The notes below the pieces were generated by a model. The model worked only from the letters and a program-made list of their open reading frames with translations, made no database searches and was not told the origin of the DNA. From Chromohalobacter canadensis (GTDB taxonomy: Bacteria; Pseudomonadota; Gammaproteobacteria; Pseudomonadales; Halomonadaceae): a DNA stretch of 64,000 nt. Positions 35,422 to 44,669 of this stretch are shown here, one piece after another; within the stretch, counting starts at the first letter, position 1; every line of letters begins with the position of its first letter. The DNA is taken from assembly GCF_029544075.1 (NCBI RefSeq), contig NZ_JAJQJH010000015.1, positions 1-64,000 on the forward strand, given 5' to 3'. The position numbers were made by a program, and so were the translations under genes.

Positions 35422-36021
35422 ATGAATTTCCCCACACTCGCCGCGCTGCTGGGCTTCGCGCTGGTCACCACCGCGACCCCGGGGCCCAACAACCTCATGC
35501 TCATGGCTTCCGGTGCCAACTTCGGGTTTCGCAGAACAGTGCCGCACATGATCGGCATCGTCGGTGGCTTGACCGTATTGACCTTGATGGCTGGTATCGG
35601 GCTGATGGCGCTGTTTGACGCTTTCCCCCTCCTGCGTAACGTTCTGGAACTCATCTCCATCGGTTATCTGCTCTGGCTGGCCTGGAAAGTCGCCACGGCC
35701 GCGCCGCTGAAAGACACAGCGGCCGGTGGTCAACCAATGACCTTCTGGCAAGCCGCGGCCTTTCAGTGGGTGAATCCCAAGGCCTGGGCGATGGGCCTGT
35801 CGGCGATCACGCTTTACGCGCCCGACCGCTCGCTACTGTCCATCATGCTGGTGGCGGCTGCCTTCGCCCTGGTCTGCTTCCCGGCGATTTCCATTTGGGC
35901 CTGGCTGGGCACGGTTGTTCGCCAGTGGCTCTCAAGCGCCCGGCGTCGCCGCGCGTTCAATATCGCCATGGCCGCATTACTCGTAGCCTCGCTCTATCCG
36001 GTGTTGGGCATCGGCGGATAA
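35422..36021 (+). CDS. LysE/RhtB family amino-acid exporter
   Basis: A 199-residue inner-membrane translocator that exports amino acids or their derivatives. Diagnostic features are ATPGPNNLMLMASGANFGFR at the N-terminus, about six hydrophobic segments, and FQWVNPKAWAMGLSA. The ATG at 35422 is chosen with AGAGAGAA upstream; an in-frame ATG at 35395 would overlap the promoter region shared with the Lrp gene. The Lrp regulator opposite probably controls it. Confidence 0.93.
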   Translation: MNFPTLAALLGFALVTTATPGPNNLMLMASGANFGFRRTVPHMIGIVGGLTVLTLMAGIGLMALFDAFPLLRNVLELISIGYLLWLAWKVATAAPLKDTAAGGQPMTFWQAAAFQWVNPKAWAMGLSAITLYAPDRSLLSIMLVAAAFALVCFPAISIWAWLGTVVRQWLSSARRRRAFNIAMAALLVASLYPVLGIGG

Positions 36022-36306
36022 TTGCTGCTCACTCATGGTGCGCCAATCCCATGAAATTCTCCGTCTTGGCGCATCATTCCCCGCAACACCGCCATTGCGG
36101 CATTCTACATCGACGCCCTGAATTTCTAAGTCATTGCTTTGCATTGTTTTTATTAAACATGGCACGCACTTCGCTATCTGTAAGGCACGAAGAACGCCAA
36201 CCATCGAATCCGGCGCCTTCTTCCCCTTTTTCAACGTCGTTGATGACAGCGATGAACCGAGTGAGCTGGCGTGCTCCCCTAGTCCCCTTCTTGGGGACTT
36301 TTTTTT
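36022..36306 (+). ncRNA. Possible small RNA or leader ending in an orphan intrinsic terminator
   Basis: A 260-base non-coding stretch separates the lysE stop from a textbook terminator, AGTCCCC-TTCTT-GGGGACT followed by seven T residues (36281-36306). The stretch is noticeably less GC-rich than the genes (for example TTTTTATTAAACAT near 36147-36160) and contains no good open frame. Options are a free-standing small RNA, an unusually long lysE 3' UTR, or a leader attenuator for the hydrolase that starts at 36380. No promoter can be fixed with confidence. Confidence 0.4.
36281..36306 (+). terminator. Strong rho-independent terminator upstream of the serine hydrolase
   Basis: A 7-bp GC-rich stem with a 5-nt loop and an unbroken run of T residues, the best U-run in the window. 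It is oriented on the plus strand, 260 bases past lysE and 74 bases before the next start codon. Confidence 0.9.
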
Positions 36307-36379
36307 GCGTGTCATCTCTTGGGCATCTCTCCCGCCATCAGCCACACTCATCCTTTCCCTGCAATGGAATGCGTACCGC

Positions 36380-37393
36380 ATGTTGCCCTTACGACGTTGC
36401 TCCTGGCGCTTATCGCTCCTGACCATCACGCTCGCCGGCATGGCACTACCCGCAATGGCGGCCACCGATCGCCCGGCACTCGAGCAAGCCGCACAACGCA
36501 TCGGCGACTTGCCGCGTACGCATACGCTACTGATGGCCGTCGACGGCGACACGCTCCTCGAACGTGGCTGGCGCGGCCACTCCCCCGACGACATCACCAA
36601 CATCAAGTCGCTCTCCAAGACACTCATCTCGGCTTTGGTGGGCGCCGCTATCGCACGTGACGTCATCCAGGGCGTCGACCAACCGATCACCGAGCTGCTG
36701 GATGGCCGAGTGCCTCGTGACGCCGATCCTCGTGTCCAGGACATCGAGGTCGGCCACCTTCTGTCGATGCAGGCCGGACTCGAGCGCACCTCCGGCGCCA
36801 ACTACGGTGGCTGGGTGGCCAGCGACGACTGGGTCGGCAATGCCTTGTCGCGCCCCTTCGTCGCCGATCCCGGCGGTCGTATGCTGTATTCGACCGGCAA
36901 CAGCCATCTGCTGTCGGCCGCGCTGACCGACGCCAGTGGCCGCGATACGCTCTCGTTGATGCGCGAATGGCTGGGGTCGCCACTGGGGATCGAGATACCG
37001 CCTTGGACGCGTGACCCGCAAGGCATCTATTTCGGAGGGAACGAAATGGGGCTTACGCCACGCGCCTTGTTGAAGATCGGCGAGCTATATCGTCAAAAAG
37101 GCATGTACGACGGTGAACGTGTGCTTCCCGCCTCGTGGATCGCGCGTTCCTGGCAGCCGCGTACCCGCTCGCACTTCAATCAGGACGACTACGGCTACGG
37201 GTGGTTCATCACCCAGCTTGCCGATACGCCGGTCTATTATGGCTGGGGATATGGTGGGCAATTGCTTTTCGTGGTGCCGGAGCATGACGCCACCCTTGTC
37301 ATGACCAGCGACCCCACGCCACCCTCCAACGGCAGCGATTACTTGAATCGCGTCAAGGCGGTGGTCGCCGATGCCATCGAGGCCATTGACTGA
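36380..37393 (+). CDS. Secreted serine hydrolase of the beta-lactamase (class C/6-aminohexanoate-dimer hydrolase) family
   Basis: A 337-residue penicillin-binding-fold hydrolase. Residues 1-28 form a signal peptide (MLPLRRCSWRL, hydrophobic core, ALPAMAA), so it acts in the periplasm. The catalytic S77-x-x-K80 (SLSK) and Y170 in YSTGNSHLLSA are visible. The third motif reads GYGGQ instead of KTG, as in NylB-like esterases and amidases rather than true beta-lactamases. The start is tentative because no good ribosome site precedes it; the signal peptide favours 36380. A terminator lies 74 bases upstream. The substrate is unknown. Confidence 0.85.
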   Translation: MLPLRRCSWRLSLLTITLAGMALPAMAATDRPALEQAAQRIGDLPRTHTLLMAVDGDTLLERGWRGHSPDDITNIKSLSKTLISALVGAAIARDVIQGVDQPITELLDGRVPRDADPRVQDIEVGHLLSMQAGLERTSGANYGGWVASDDWVGNALSRPFVADPGGRMLYSTGNSHLLSAALTDASGRDTLSLMREWLGSPLGIEIPPWTRDPQGIYFGGNEMGLTPRALLKIGELYRQKGMYDGERVLPASWIARSWQPRTRSHFNQDDYGYGWFITQLADTPVYYGWGYGGQLLFVVPEHDATLVMTSDPTPPSNGSDYLNRVKAVVADAIEAID

Positions 37394-37452
37394 CTCCCCC
37401 ATTCCTGACGACATTGCCGGTCTTTATTATCTCTCACTCGAAGGAGCCCACC

Positions 37453-37884
37453 ATGTCAGCATCCCAAGAGAGCCAAGGCACCTGCCTGTGCGGCGCCGTC
37501 AGCCTTCGCGTTTCACTTGCCAGCCACGCCGTGAGCATTTGCCACTGTCGCATGTGTCAGACCTGGGGCGGCGGCCCGATGTTCGCCGTCGAAAGCGACG
37601 CGCCCATGACCCTCGAGGGCGAGGAAAGCGTCAGCGTTTACGCTTCCTCGGACTGGGCCGAACGCGGCTTCTGCCGACAGTGCGGCACGCACCTCTTCTA
37701 CCGTCTCGCCAATGGCCAGCACTACGCCTTTCCCGTGGGCCTGCTGGATGCCGGCGAACCCTGGACCATCGACCAACAGATATTCATCGATGAAAAGCCG
37801 AGCTTCTACGATTTCGCCAACGACACTCCCCGCCTGACCGGCGATGAGGTCTTCGCGCAATTCGAAGGAAGCGCTGAAAGCTAG
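37453..37884 (+). CDS. GFA family (Mss4-like) zinc protein
   Basis: A 143-residue protein of the glutathione-dependent formaldehyde-activating (GFA) fold. The zinc-binding cysteines C11, C13, C30, C32, C35, C74 and C77 are all visible in the expected spacing (CLC, CHCRMC, CRQC). Most proteins of this family do not have proven formaldehyde activity, so function is open. GAAGGAG precedes the ATG at 37453. It lies 59 bases after the hydrolase and could share its transcript. Confidence 0.9.
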   Translation: MSASQESQGTCLCGAVSLRVSLASHAVSICHCRMCQTWGGGPMFAVESDAPMTLEGEESVSVYASSDWAERGFCRQCGTHLFYRLANGQHYAFPVGLLDAGEPWTIDQQIFIDEKPSFYDFANDTPRLTGDEVFAQFEGSAES

Positions 37885-37890
37885 GGAAAG

Positions 37891-37919
37891 CGATGGCCCC
37901 GTCTGAAACGGGGCCATCG
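37891..37919. terminator. Bidirectional terminator hairpin between GFA and mmsA
   Basis: Perfect 12-bp stem CGATGGCCCCGT/ACGGGGCCATCG with a 5-nt loop, directly between the two converging genes. There is no long U-run. Confidence 0.65.
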
Positions 37920-37923
37920 AGCG

Positions 37924-39414
<1,491 letters not shown>

Positions 39415-39500
39415 ATGCTGCCTCTCTGAGGGAGTGTTATATGGCTTGAGCTCTTCAGCCCATTCATGTGGTCGGCACTGGCGGAGTACTCGGGGCTGCT

Positions 39501-39595
39501 CCGGGGACGGGACTGCGAGGAGGCGCCGTTAACCCTTCCATGGGGGCTACTTTTGCCATCCATGGCAAAAGACCTCCTCTTTGCCCCGTCCCCGG
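39501..39595. repeat. Nested three-tier inverted repeat between mmsA and the transaminase
   Basis: Outer arms CCGGGGACGGG (39501-39511) and CCCGTCCCCGG (39585-39595); middle arms GAGGAGG (39517-39523) and CCTCCTC (39573-39579); inner hairpin CTTTTGCCAT-CC-ATGGCAAAAG (39550-39571). All are perfect. It occupies almost half of the 207-bp gap. It could be an RNA processing or terminator element in the operon, or a copy of a genomic repeat family. Confidence 0.6.
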
Positions 39596-39621
39596 TACCC
39601 CTCGCCTTGCATCACGACCGT

Positions 39622-40965
39622 TCATTCCAGTTCGCCGATGGCGTCGCCCAGCACATTGACAAGGCGATCGATCTCCTCGCGCTCGACGATGAACGGCAGG
39701 CCGAGCTGGATGGTGTCGCCGCCATAGCGAACGTAGTAGCCCTTTTCCCAGCACTTCATGGCGATCTCGAAAGGACGCCGCCCCGGCTCGCCGGGATACG
39801 GTTCGATCTGCAGGGCGCCGGCGAGACCATAATTGCGGATGTCGCTGATGTAGCGCGTCCCCTTGAGAGAATGCAGCGCATTTTCGAAGGTCGGCGCCAT
39901 TTCCTTGACTCGCTCGATCAGGCGGTCGTTCTCGAGCACATCCAGTGCGGCCAAGGCGGCGGCACAAGCCACCGGGTGTCCCGAATAGGTATAGCCGTGG
40001 GGCAGCTCGAGCATGTAATCGGGGCCGCCCTGCTCCATGAAGGTCCGATAGATCTCGCCTTGCACGACCACTGCTCCCATGGGTACCGCCCCATTGGTCA
40101 ACTGCTTGGCGACATTGAGCAGATCCGGCACCACGCCGAACTCCTCGGCCCCCGTCATCGATCCCATGCGCCCGAAGCCGGTGATGACCTCGTCAAAGAT
40201 TAGCAGGATGTCGTGCTGGTCGCAGATCTCTCGCAGGCGCTTGAGATAGCCTTTGGGCGGCGGAATCACCCCGGCGGAACCGGCCAGCGGCTCGACGATC
40301 ACCGCCGCGATGTTGGAGGCATCATGCAGCGCGATCAGCTCCAGCAACTCATCGGCGCGCTCGGCCCCCCGCTCAGGCATGCCCTGGGTGAAGGCGTTCT
40401 CCGGGAGTAGCGTGTGCGGCAGGTGATCGGCATCCACGCCCTGGCCAAACATGGTGCGATTGGCGCCGATGCCGCCCAGGCTGAAACCGCCGAAGTTGAC
40501 GCCGTGATACCCCTTGGCACGCCCGATCAGCTTGGTCTTGCTTGGCTTGCCCTTCTTGCGCCAGTAAGCACGCGCTATCTTCAGCGAGGTATCGGCACTC
40601 TCCGAGCCTGAGCCGGTGAAAAACACGTGATCGAGCCCCTGGGGCGTCAATTCCCGCAGGCGATGCGCCAGCTCGAAGGCCTTGGGGTGGCCGTACTGGA
40701 AGGCCGGCGAGTAATCCAGCTCGCCGAGTTGGCGACTGACCGCCTCGGTGATTTCGGGGCGGCAATGCCCCGCACCGCAGGTCCACAGCCCCGAGAGCGC
40801 ATCGAAGACTTGGCGACCCTGGGCATCGGTAAGATAGCTGCCCTTGGCGCCCACGATGAGGCGTGGATCGCGCTTGAATTGCCGATTGCCGGTATACGGC
40901 ATCCAGTAGGCGTCCAGCTGCTCCGGGCTCAAACCCGCCATGGGGGGAAACTCGCGATCCGACAT
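39622..40965 (-). CDS. Omega-amino acid (beta-alanine):pyruvate aminotransferase
   Basis: A 447-residue class-III PLP aminotransferase that moves the amino group of beta-alanine or similar omega-amines to pyruvate. Typical stretches are LDAYWMPYTGNRQFKRDPR, FTGSGSESADTSLKIARAYW and FDEVITGFGRMG; the PLP lysine is in NVAKQLTNGAVPMG. The best match in memory is the Pseudomonas beta-alanine:pyruvate transaminase (BauA/OptA) group. It heads a two-gene set with mmsA, and the divergent LysR gene probably regulates it. Confidence 0.9.
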   Translation of the reverse strand: MSDREFPPMAGLSPEQLDAYWMPYTGNRQFKRDPRLIVGAKGSYLTDAQGRQVFDALSGLWTCGAGHCRPEITEAVSRQLGELDYSPAFQYGHPKAFELAHRLRELTPQGLDHVFFTGSGSESADTSLKIARAYWRKKGKPSKTKLIGRAKGYHGVNFGGFSLGGIGANRTMFGQGVDADHLPHTLLPENAFTQGMPERGAERADELLELIALHDASNIAAVIVEPLAGSAGVIPPPKGYLKRLREICDQHDILLIFDEVITGFGRMGSMTGAEEFGVVPDLLNVAKQLTNGAVPMGAVVVQGEIYRTFMEQGGPDYMLELPHGYTYSGHPVACAAALAALDVLENDRLIERVKEMAPTFENALHSLKGTRYISDIRNYGLAGALQIEPYPGEPGRRPFEIAMKCWEKGYYVRYGGDTIQLGLPFIVEREEIDRLVNVLGDAIGELE

Positions 40966-41133
40966 GTCTTCTCCTGCCGATAGGCGGTGATGAATGGTGC
41001 TACCGAAAATCTAGGCGGGGCGGCGGATAAGTTAAATCCAGAAATACTGAATCTCATTCAAGTCACTGGTTAACTTTACGGGCCGGCAGGGCTATCCTCG
41101 CAGGTGTCCGCCGTCGAGATGAGGAATCCCGCC

Positions 41134-42075
41134 ATGCCTTCCCGCAGCGAGACCCTGATGGGGCAGCCGAGCGATGCCGATCTGCGCCTGCTGAGGATCT
41201 ACCGCAAGGTCGTGGAGTGCGGCGGGTTCTCCGCCGCCGAAGTGGAACTCAACATCAGCCGTGCGGCGATCAGCATGGCGATGAACGACCTGGAGACACG
41301 GCTCGGCCTGCGGCTCTGCCAGCGAGGACGCGGCGGCTTCGCCCTCACCGACGAGGGCGCGGAGGTCTACGATGCCACCCTCCAGCTGCAGATGGCCGTG
41401 GCGGGATTCCGAACCCGCGTCAATGGCTTGCATGCCCGTCTCAAGGGCGAGCTCAGCATCGGCATCACCGATAACCTGGTGACCATGCCCGAGATGTATA
41501 TCACCGATGCCCTCAGCGCGCTCAAGGCGCGGGGGCCCGAGGTGCGCATCAATATCCGCATGATTCCGCCCAGCGACATCGAGCTGGGCGTGCTGGACGG
41601 CCGCTTGCATACCGGCGTGATCCCGGCGCTCAAGACATTGCCGGGGCTTGCGTATCTGCCGCTCTACGAGGAAGCGTCGCGGCTCTACTGCGCCGCCGAT
41701 CACCCGCTCTTCGACGTCGAAGACGTGGACGAGGAGCGGCTCGCGGTACATGATGCCGTGGTGCCCGCCTACGCACAGACGCCGGAGGTCAAGGCGTGCC
41801 ATGCTCCGCTCAAGGCCGCCGCCTCGGCGACCGACCGCGAAGGCATCGCCTTCTTGATCCTGTCCGGCCGCTATATCGGCTACTTGCCGACCCACTATGC
41901 CGAACGCTGGGTGCGCGACGGCCGCATGCGTGCCTTGAATCCCGAGCGCTGGCATTACCTGACCCACTACAGCGCCATCACCCGCAAGGGCGCGCCCCCC
42001 AACCTGGTCGTGGAAAGCTACCTCGAGGAGCTGGGACGCCTGACCCAGGCCTCTGCCATCACGTCTGGCGACTGA
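41134..42075 (+). CDS. LysR family regulator, probably of the beta-alanine operon
   Basis: A 313-residue LysR-type protein: winged helix at about 12-75 (LRIYRKVVECGGFSAAEVEL, then SRAAISMAMNDLETRLG) and effector domain from about 100. The ATG at 41134 has AGGA nine bases upstream; earlier GTG/ATG codons at 41104 and 41119 are possible. It is divergent from the transaminase-mmsA set across 168 bp. Its last 17 bases overlap the end of the converging permease gene. Confidence 0.87.
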   Translation: MPSRSETLMGQPSDADLRLLRIYRKVVECGGFSAAEVELNISRAAISMAMNDLETRLGLRLCQRGRGGFALTDEGAEVYDATLQLQMAVAGFRTRVNGLHARLKGELSIGITDNLVTMPEMYITDALSALKARGPEVRINIRMIPPSDIELGVLDGRLHTGVIPALKTLPGLAYLPLYEEASRLYCAADHPLFDVEDVDEERLAVHDAVVPAYAQTPEVKACHAPLKAAASATDREGIAFLILSGRYIGYLPTHYAERWVRDGRMRALNPERWHYLTHYSAITRKGAPPNLVVESYLEELGRLTQASAITSGD

Positions 42076-43003
42076 CCAGCACGATCCCCAGCAGAATCGC
42101 CGCGCCGCCAAGCACGAAATTCCAGGACAAGGGCTCGTCCAGCAGCACAGCGCCAAAAAGCACCCCGAAGATCGGTGACAAGAACGACAACACGCCCAGT
42201 TGCGAGGCCCAGTAACGGCGCAGCAGAGCGAACCACAACAGCAGGGCACCGAACGATATGACCAGCGTCTGGAAGGTCATGCTGGCCACGGCCATGCCGC
42301 TGGGCGTGGCCTGCTGCCAATCGCCCAGCCATAGGGTGATGGGCAACAACAGCGCGCCCGCCGTCAGGAGTTGGTACGTCAGCGTTTGCACGGGGGGCGC
42401 CTCGGAAAGCGAGGAACGGCGCACCACCAGCGTGGTGGCGGCCCATGACAGTCCCGCCAGCAATCCCAGGGCGTCGCCCAGGAGAATGTCGCCGGCCGGC
42501 GCCCCGGGTGCGGCCGAGGGCGCCATGGCGACCAGCATGCCCGCGAATGCCACGCCGATCCCCCACCATTGGTGCCGCGCCAGCTGTTCGCCCGGCACCC
42601 ACAGATGCAGTCCCAGGGCGGCGAACACCGGCGCCGTGTACAGAAACACCGACATGTGCGATGCCAGGGTGTAGTTGAGCCCCCAGGCGACGAAACCGAA
42701 CTCCCCCGCAAAGCCCAGGCCGACGAGAATGCCTGCACCCAGCCGACCGCGAAACGCCGCCAGGCCGATGCCCTGAATGCGCGCGACGACCAGCACCAGC
42801 AACCCCGCCAGCAACGAGCGCAACGCGACCTGGCTCAAGGGCGTGATATCGTCGGCCACGGCCTTGATGGCCACCTGCTGCAACCCCAGCACCAGACAAA
42901 ACCCGGTCATCGCGATGCCGGCAGGCATATCCAGGCCGCGTCGCAATCGCGGCGACGCCACATCCGGCCTTGCCGCGACAGTCTCCAAGGAAGATTCCTT
43001 CAT
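42059..43003 (-). CDS. EamA/DMT family permease
   Basis: A 314-residue drug/metabolite transporter with ten predicted membrane helices arranged as two EamA repeats (about 24-150 and 165-312). Members export amino acids, nucleosides or toxic metabolites; the substrate here is unknown. The ATG at 43003 is preferred (GGTGGAAG upstream) over a start 19 codons earlier. It is divergent from a GcvA-type LysR gene 97 bp away, which is probably its regulator. Confidence 0.9.
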   Translation of the reverse strand: MKESSLETVAARPDVASPRLRRGLDMPAGIAMTGFCLVLGLQQVAIKAVADDITPLSQVALRSLLAGLLVLVVARIQGIGLAAFRGRLGAGILVGLGFAGEFGFVAWGLNYTLASHMSVFLYTAPVFAALGLHLWVPGEQLARHQWWGIGVAFAGMLVAMAPSAAPGAPAGDILLGDALGLLAGLSWAATTLVVRRSSLSEAPPVQTLTYQLLTAGALLLPITLWLGDWQQATPSGMAVASMTFQTLVISFGALLLWFALLRRYWASQLGVLSFLSPIFGVLFGAVLLDEPLSWNFVLGGAAILLGIVLVSRQT

Positions 43004-43100
43004 GCTTCCACCCTTTGTTGAATCGAGACTCAGTGGAGCATTTGCCGCGCTGCAATCCAAACGATTAATCTGCAGCCTCAGGCTCAGGAAAACTCAACTC

Positions 43101-44096
43101 ATGAAGATAGAACGACTGCCCCTCAACGCACTGCGTGCCTTCTCGGAAGCAGCACGAGCTGGCAGCTTCAAGACCGCAGCGGAGCGTTTGTCTGTGACTC
43201 CCGGCGCGGTCAGCCGACAAATCAAGCAACTCGAAGAACGGTTGGGCGTGGCGCTTTTCGAGCGTCATGCCAACGGCGTGCACGTCACCGATGCCGGCCA
43301 CCTGCTGGCCGAGGATGTGGATGCCGGTCTGGCGCGCATCGCCAACGGCGTACAAGCCGTTCATGAGCGCGCCCATGCGGCTACCACGCTGACTCTCAGC
43401 GCCCCGCCCTCATTCACTCAATTCTGGCTACTCCCACGCCTGGCAGACTTCGAGGCGCTGGAAAGCCACGTCGAGATCTCCCTGGACGCAGACCAGGACC
43501 TGAGCGACCCAATATGGCACGGCGACGGCGCACGGCTCGCCCTGCGCTACGGACGCGGCCCCTGGCCCGGCGTCAGGAGCAAGCGGCTCTTCGAAGACTC
43601 GCTGTTCCCCGTCTGCTCTCCCGCTCTGCTGGAACGCTCCTCTATCGACACGCCTGCCGACCTGCTCGTCCATCCATTGCTCGAGGTGGTCTGGCAGTCG
43701 CGACAAAACGTCGACTTCCCCGGCTGGCGCGACTGGTTCGACGCCGCCGGGCTACCCGGCAAGACACTACCGATCCAGCAGCGGTATTCCCTTTACGGTC
43801 TGGCCCTCGACCAAGCGATCGCCGGGCGCGGCGTGATGCTCGCCAACCCTGCCATCGTCGCCGACCGCCTCGCCAGCGGCGTATTGGTACGGCCCTTCGG
43901 TGATCGCCACGTAATCGATTCGCCGTTCACCTACGACCTGATCCTCCCCGCCACCGGCCAAGCCCCGCCCGCGATCCAACGCTTCATCGACTGGTTGCTC
44001 GGTGAAGCGGCCAGGTTTCAGGGGGATCGGTTAGAGACTCGACACCGGGGACATGGCACTTGTCGGTTTCCCATGCCAAAATTCTGGAATACGTAA
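43101..44096 (+). CDS. LysR family regulator (GcvA-like)
   Basis: A 331-residue LysR-type protein. The recognition region reads SFKTAAERLSVTPGAVSRQI (about 20-39) and the substrate domain extends to about 300. The pattern ARAGSFKTAAERL plus SAPPSFTQFWLLPRLADFEA is typical of the GcvA/AmpR-like branch. The ATG at 43101 follows AGGAA at a rather long spacing. The C-terminal 25 residues run up to the antitoxin gene, only 16 bases away, and look atypical, so the 3' end may have been altered by insertion of the toxin-antitoxin module. Confidence 0.87.
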   Translation: MKIERLPLNALRAFSEAARAGSFKTAAERLSVTPGAVSRQIKQLEERLGVALFERHANGVHVTDAGHLLAEDVDAGLARIANGVQAVHERAHAATTLTLSAPPSFTQFWLLPRLADFEALESHVEISLDADQDLSDPIWHGDGARLALRYGRGPWPGVRSKRLFEDSLFPVCSPALLERSSIDTPADLLVHPLLEVVWQSRQNVDFPGWRDWFDAAGLPGKTLPIQQRYSLYGLALDQAIAGRGVMLANPAIVADRLASGVLVRPFGDRHVIDSPFTYDLILPATGQAPPAIQRFIDWLLGEAARFQGDRLETRHRGHGTCRFPMPKFWNT

Positions 44097-44112
44097 CAGA
44101 AAGGAAGTTCCC

Positions 44113-44337
44113 ATGGACCTCCAAAAAATCGAGGACGAGGCGCTCCATTTGCCCAAAGAGGAACGCGCACGACTGGTACAGCGATTGGTCCTGAGCTTGG
44201 AGTCTCCTTCGGAAGAAGAGCTTCGCTCGGACTGGCTGCTCGAAGCCCGATGCCGGGCAGAAGAGCTGGATAGTGGCTCGGTTCAGAGAGTATCCAGTGA
44301 CGACGTCATGAGGAAGGCACGCGCCCTGATCCGATGA
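44113..44337 (+). CDS. Antitoxin of a RelE/ParE-type module (addiction-module component family)
   Basis: A 74-residue acidic protein with the pattern of the short putative addiction module component family: helical, beginning MDLQKIEDEALHLPKEERAR and ending in a basic helix (RKARALIR). It should bind and neutralise the downstream toxin and repress the operon. AAGGAAG lies 7 bases before the ATG. Its stop overlaps the toxin start (ATGA), as usual. GC is lower than in the flanking genes, consistent with horizontal arrival. Confidence 0.85.
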   Translation: MDLQKIEDEALHLPKEERARLVQRLVLSLESPSEEELRSDWLLEARCRAEELDSGSVQRVSSDDVMRKARALIR

Positions 44338-44627
44338 GTTATTCGTTTCACCCAGCGGCAGAAGCCGAATTTCTGGAGGCCATTGGTTACTACGAGTCCA
44401 AGATCCCAGGATTAGGGGAAGCCTTGATAATCGAATTCGAGGCCCTTGCCCACTTGATTGACGACTCACCAAACGCTTGGCAAGTCGCACTTGAGCCCGC
44501 TATTCGTAGAGCGCCCCTCCGCCGATTTCCACTGTCCATCGTGTATCGCGAAGCCGCGGACGGCGTTCAGATCCTAGCAGTCGCCCATGACCGGCGACGC
44601 CCGCAATACTGGCTGGGTAGGCTTTAA
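44334..44627 (+). CDS. RelE/ParE family toxin
   Basis: A 97-residue toxin-fold protein: FHPAAEAEFLEAIGYYES at the N-terminus and the C-terminal strand motif VAHDRRRPQYW, the usual RelE/ParE hallmark. ParE-type members inhibit DNA gyrase and RelE-type members cut mRNA; sequence alone does not decide between them. It is translationally coupled to the antitoxin and ends 42 bases before the converging cobA. Confidence 0.88.
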   Translation: MSYSFHPAAEAEFLEAIGYYESKIPGLGEALIIEFEALAHLIDDSPNAWQVALEPAIRRAPLRRFPLSIVYREAADGVQILAVAHDRRRPQYWLGRL

Positions 44628-44669
44628 AAAAGGCCCGTCATAACGCCACACTCTCATCACATGCCACTC

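Noticed and set aside
36134-36379. Extended N-terminus of the serine hydrolase from 36134
   Set aside because: It would run through the strong terminator at 36281-36306 and bury the clear signal peptide that begins at 36380.
41092-42249. A 385-codon minus-strand frame opposite the LysR gene
   Set aside because: The plus-strand frame encodes a clear LysR protein with both domains; the antisense frame has no recognisable domain and crosses into the permease gene.
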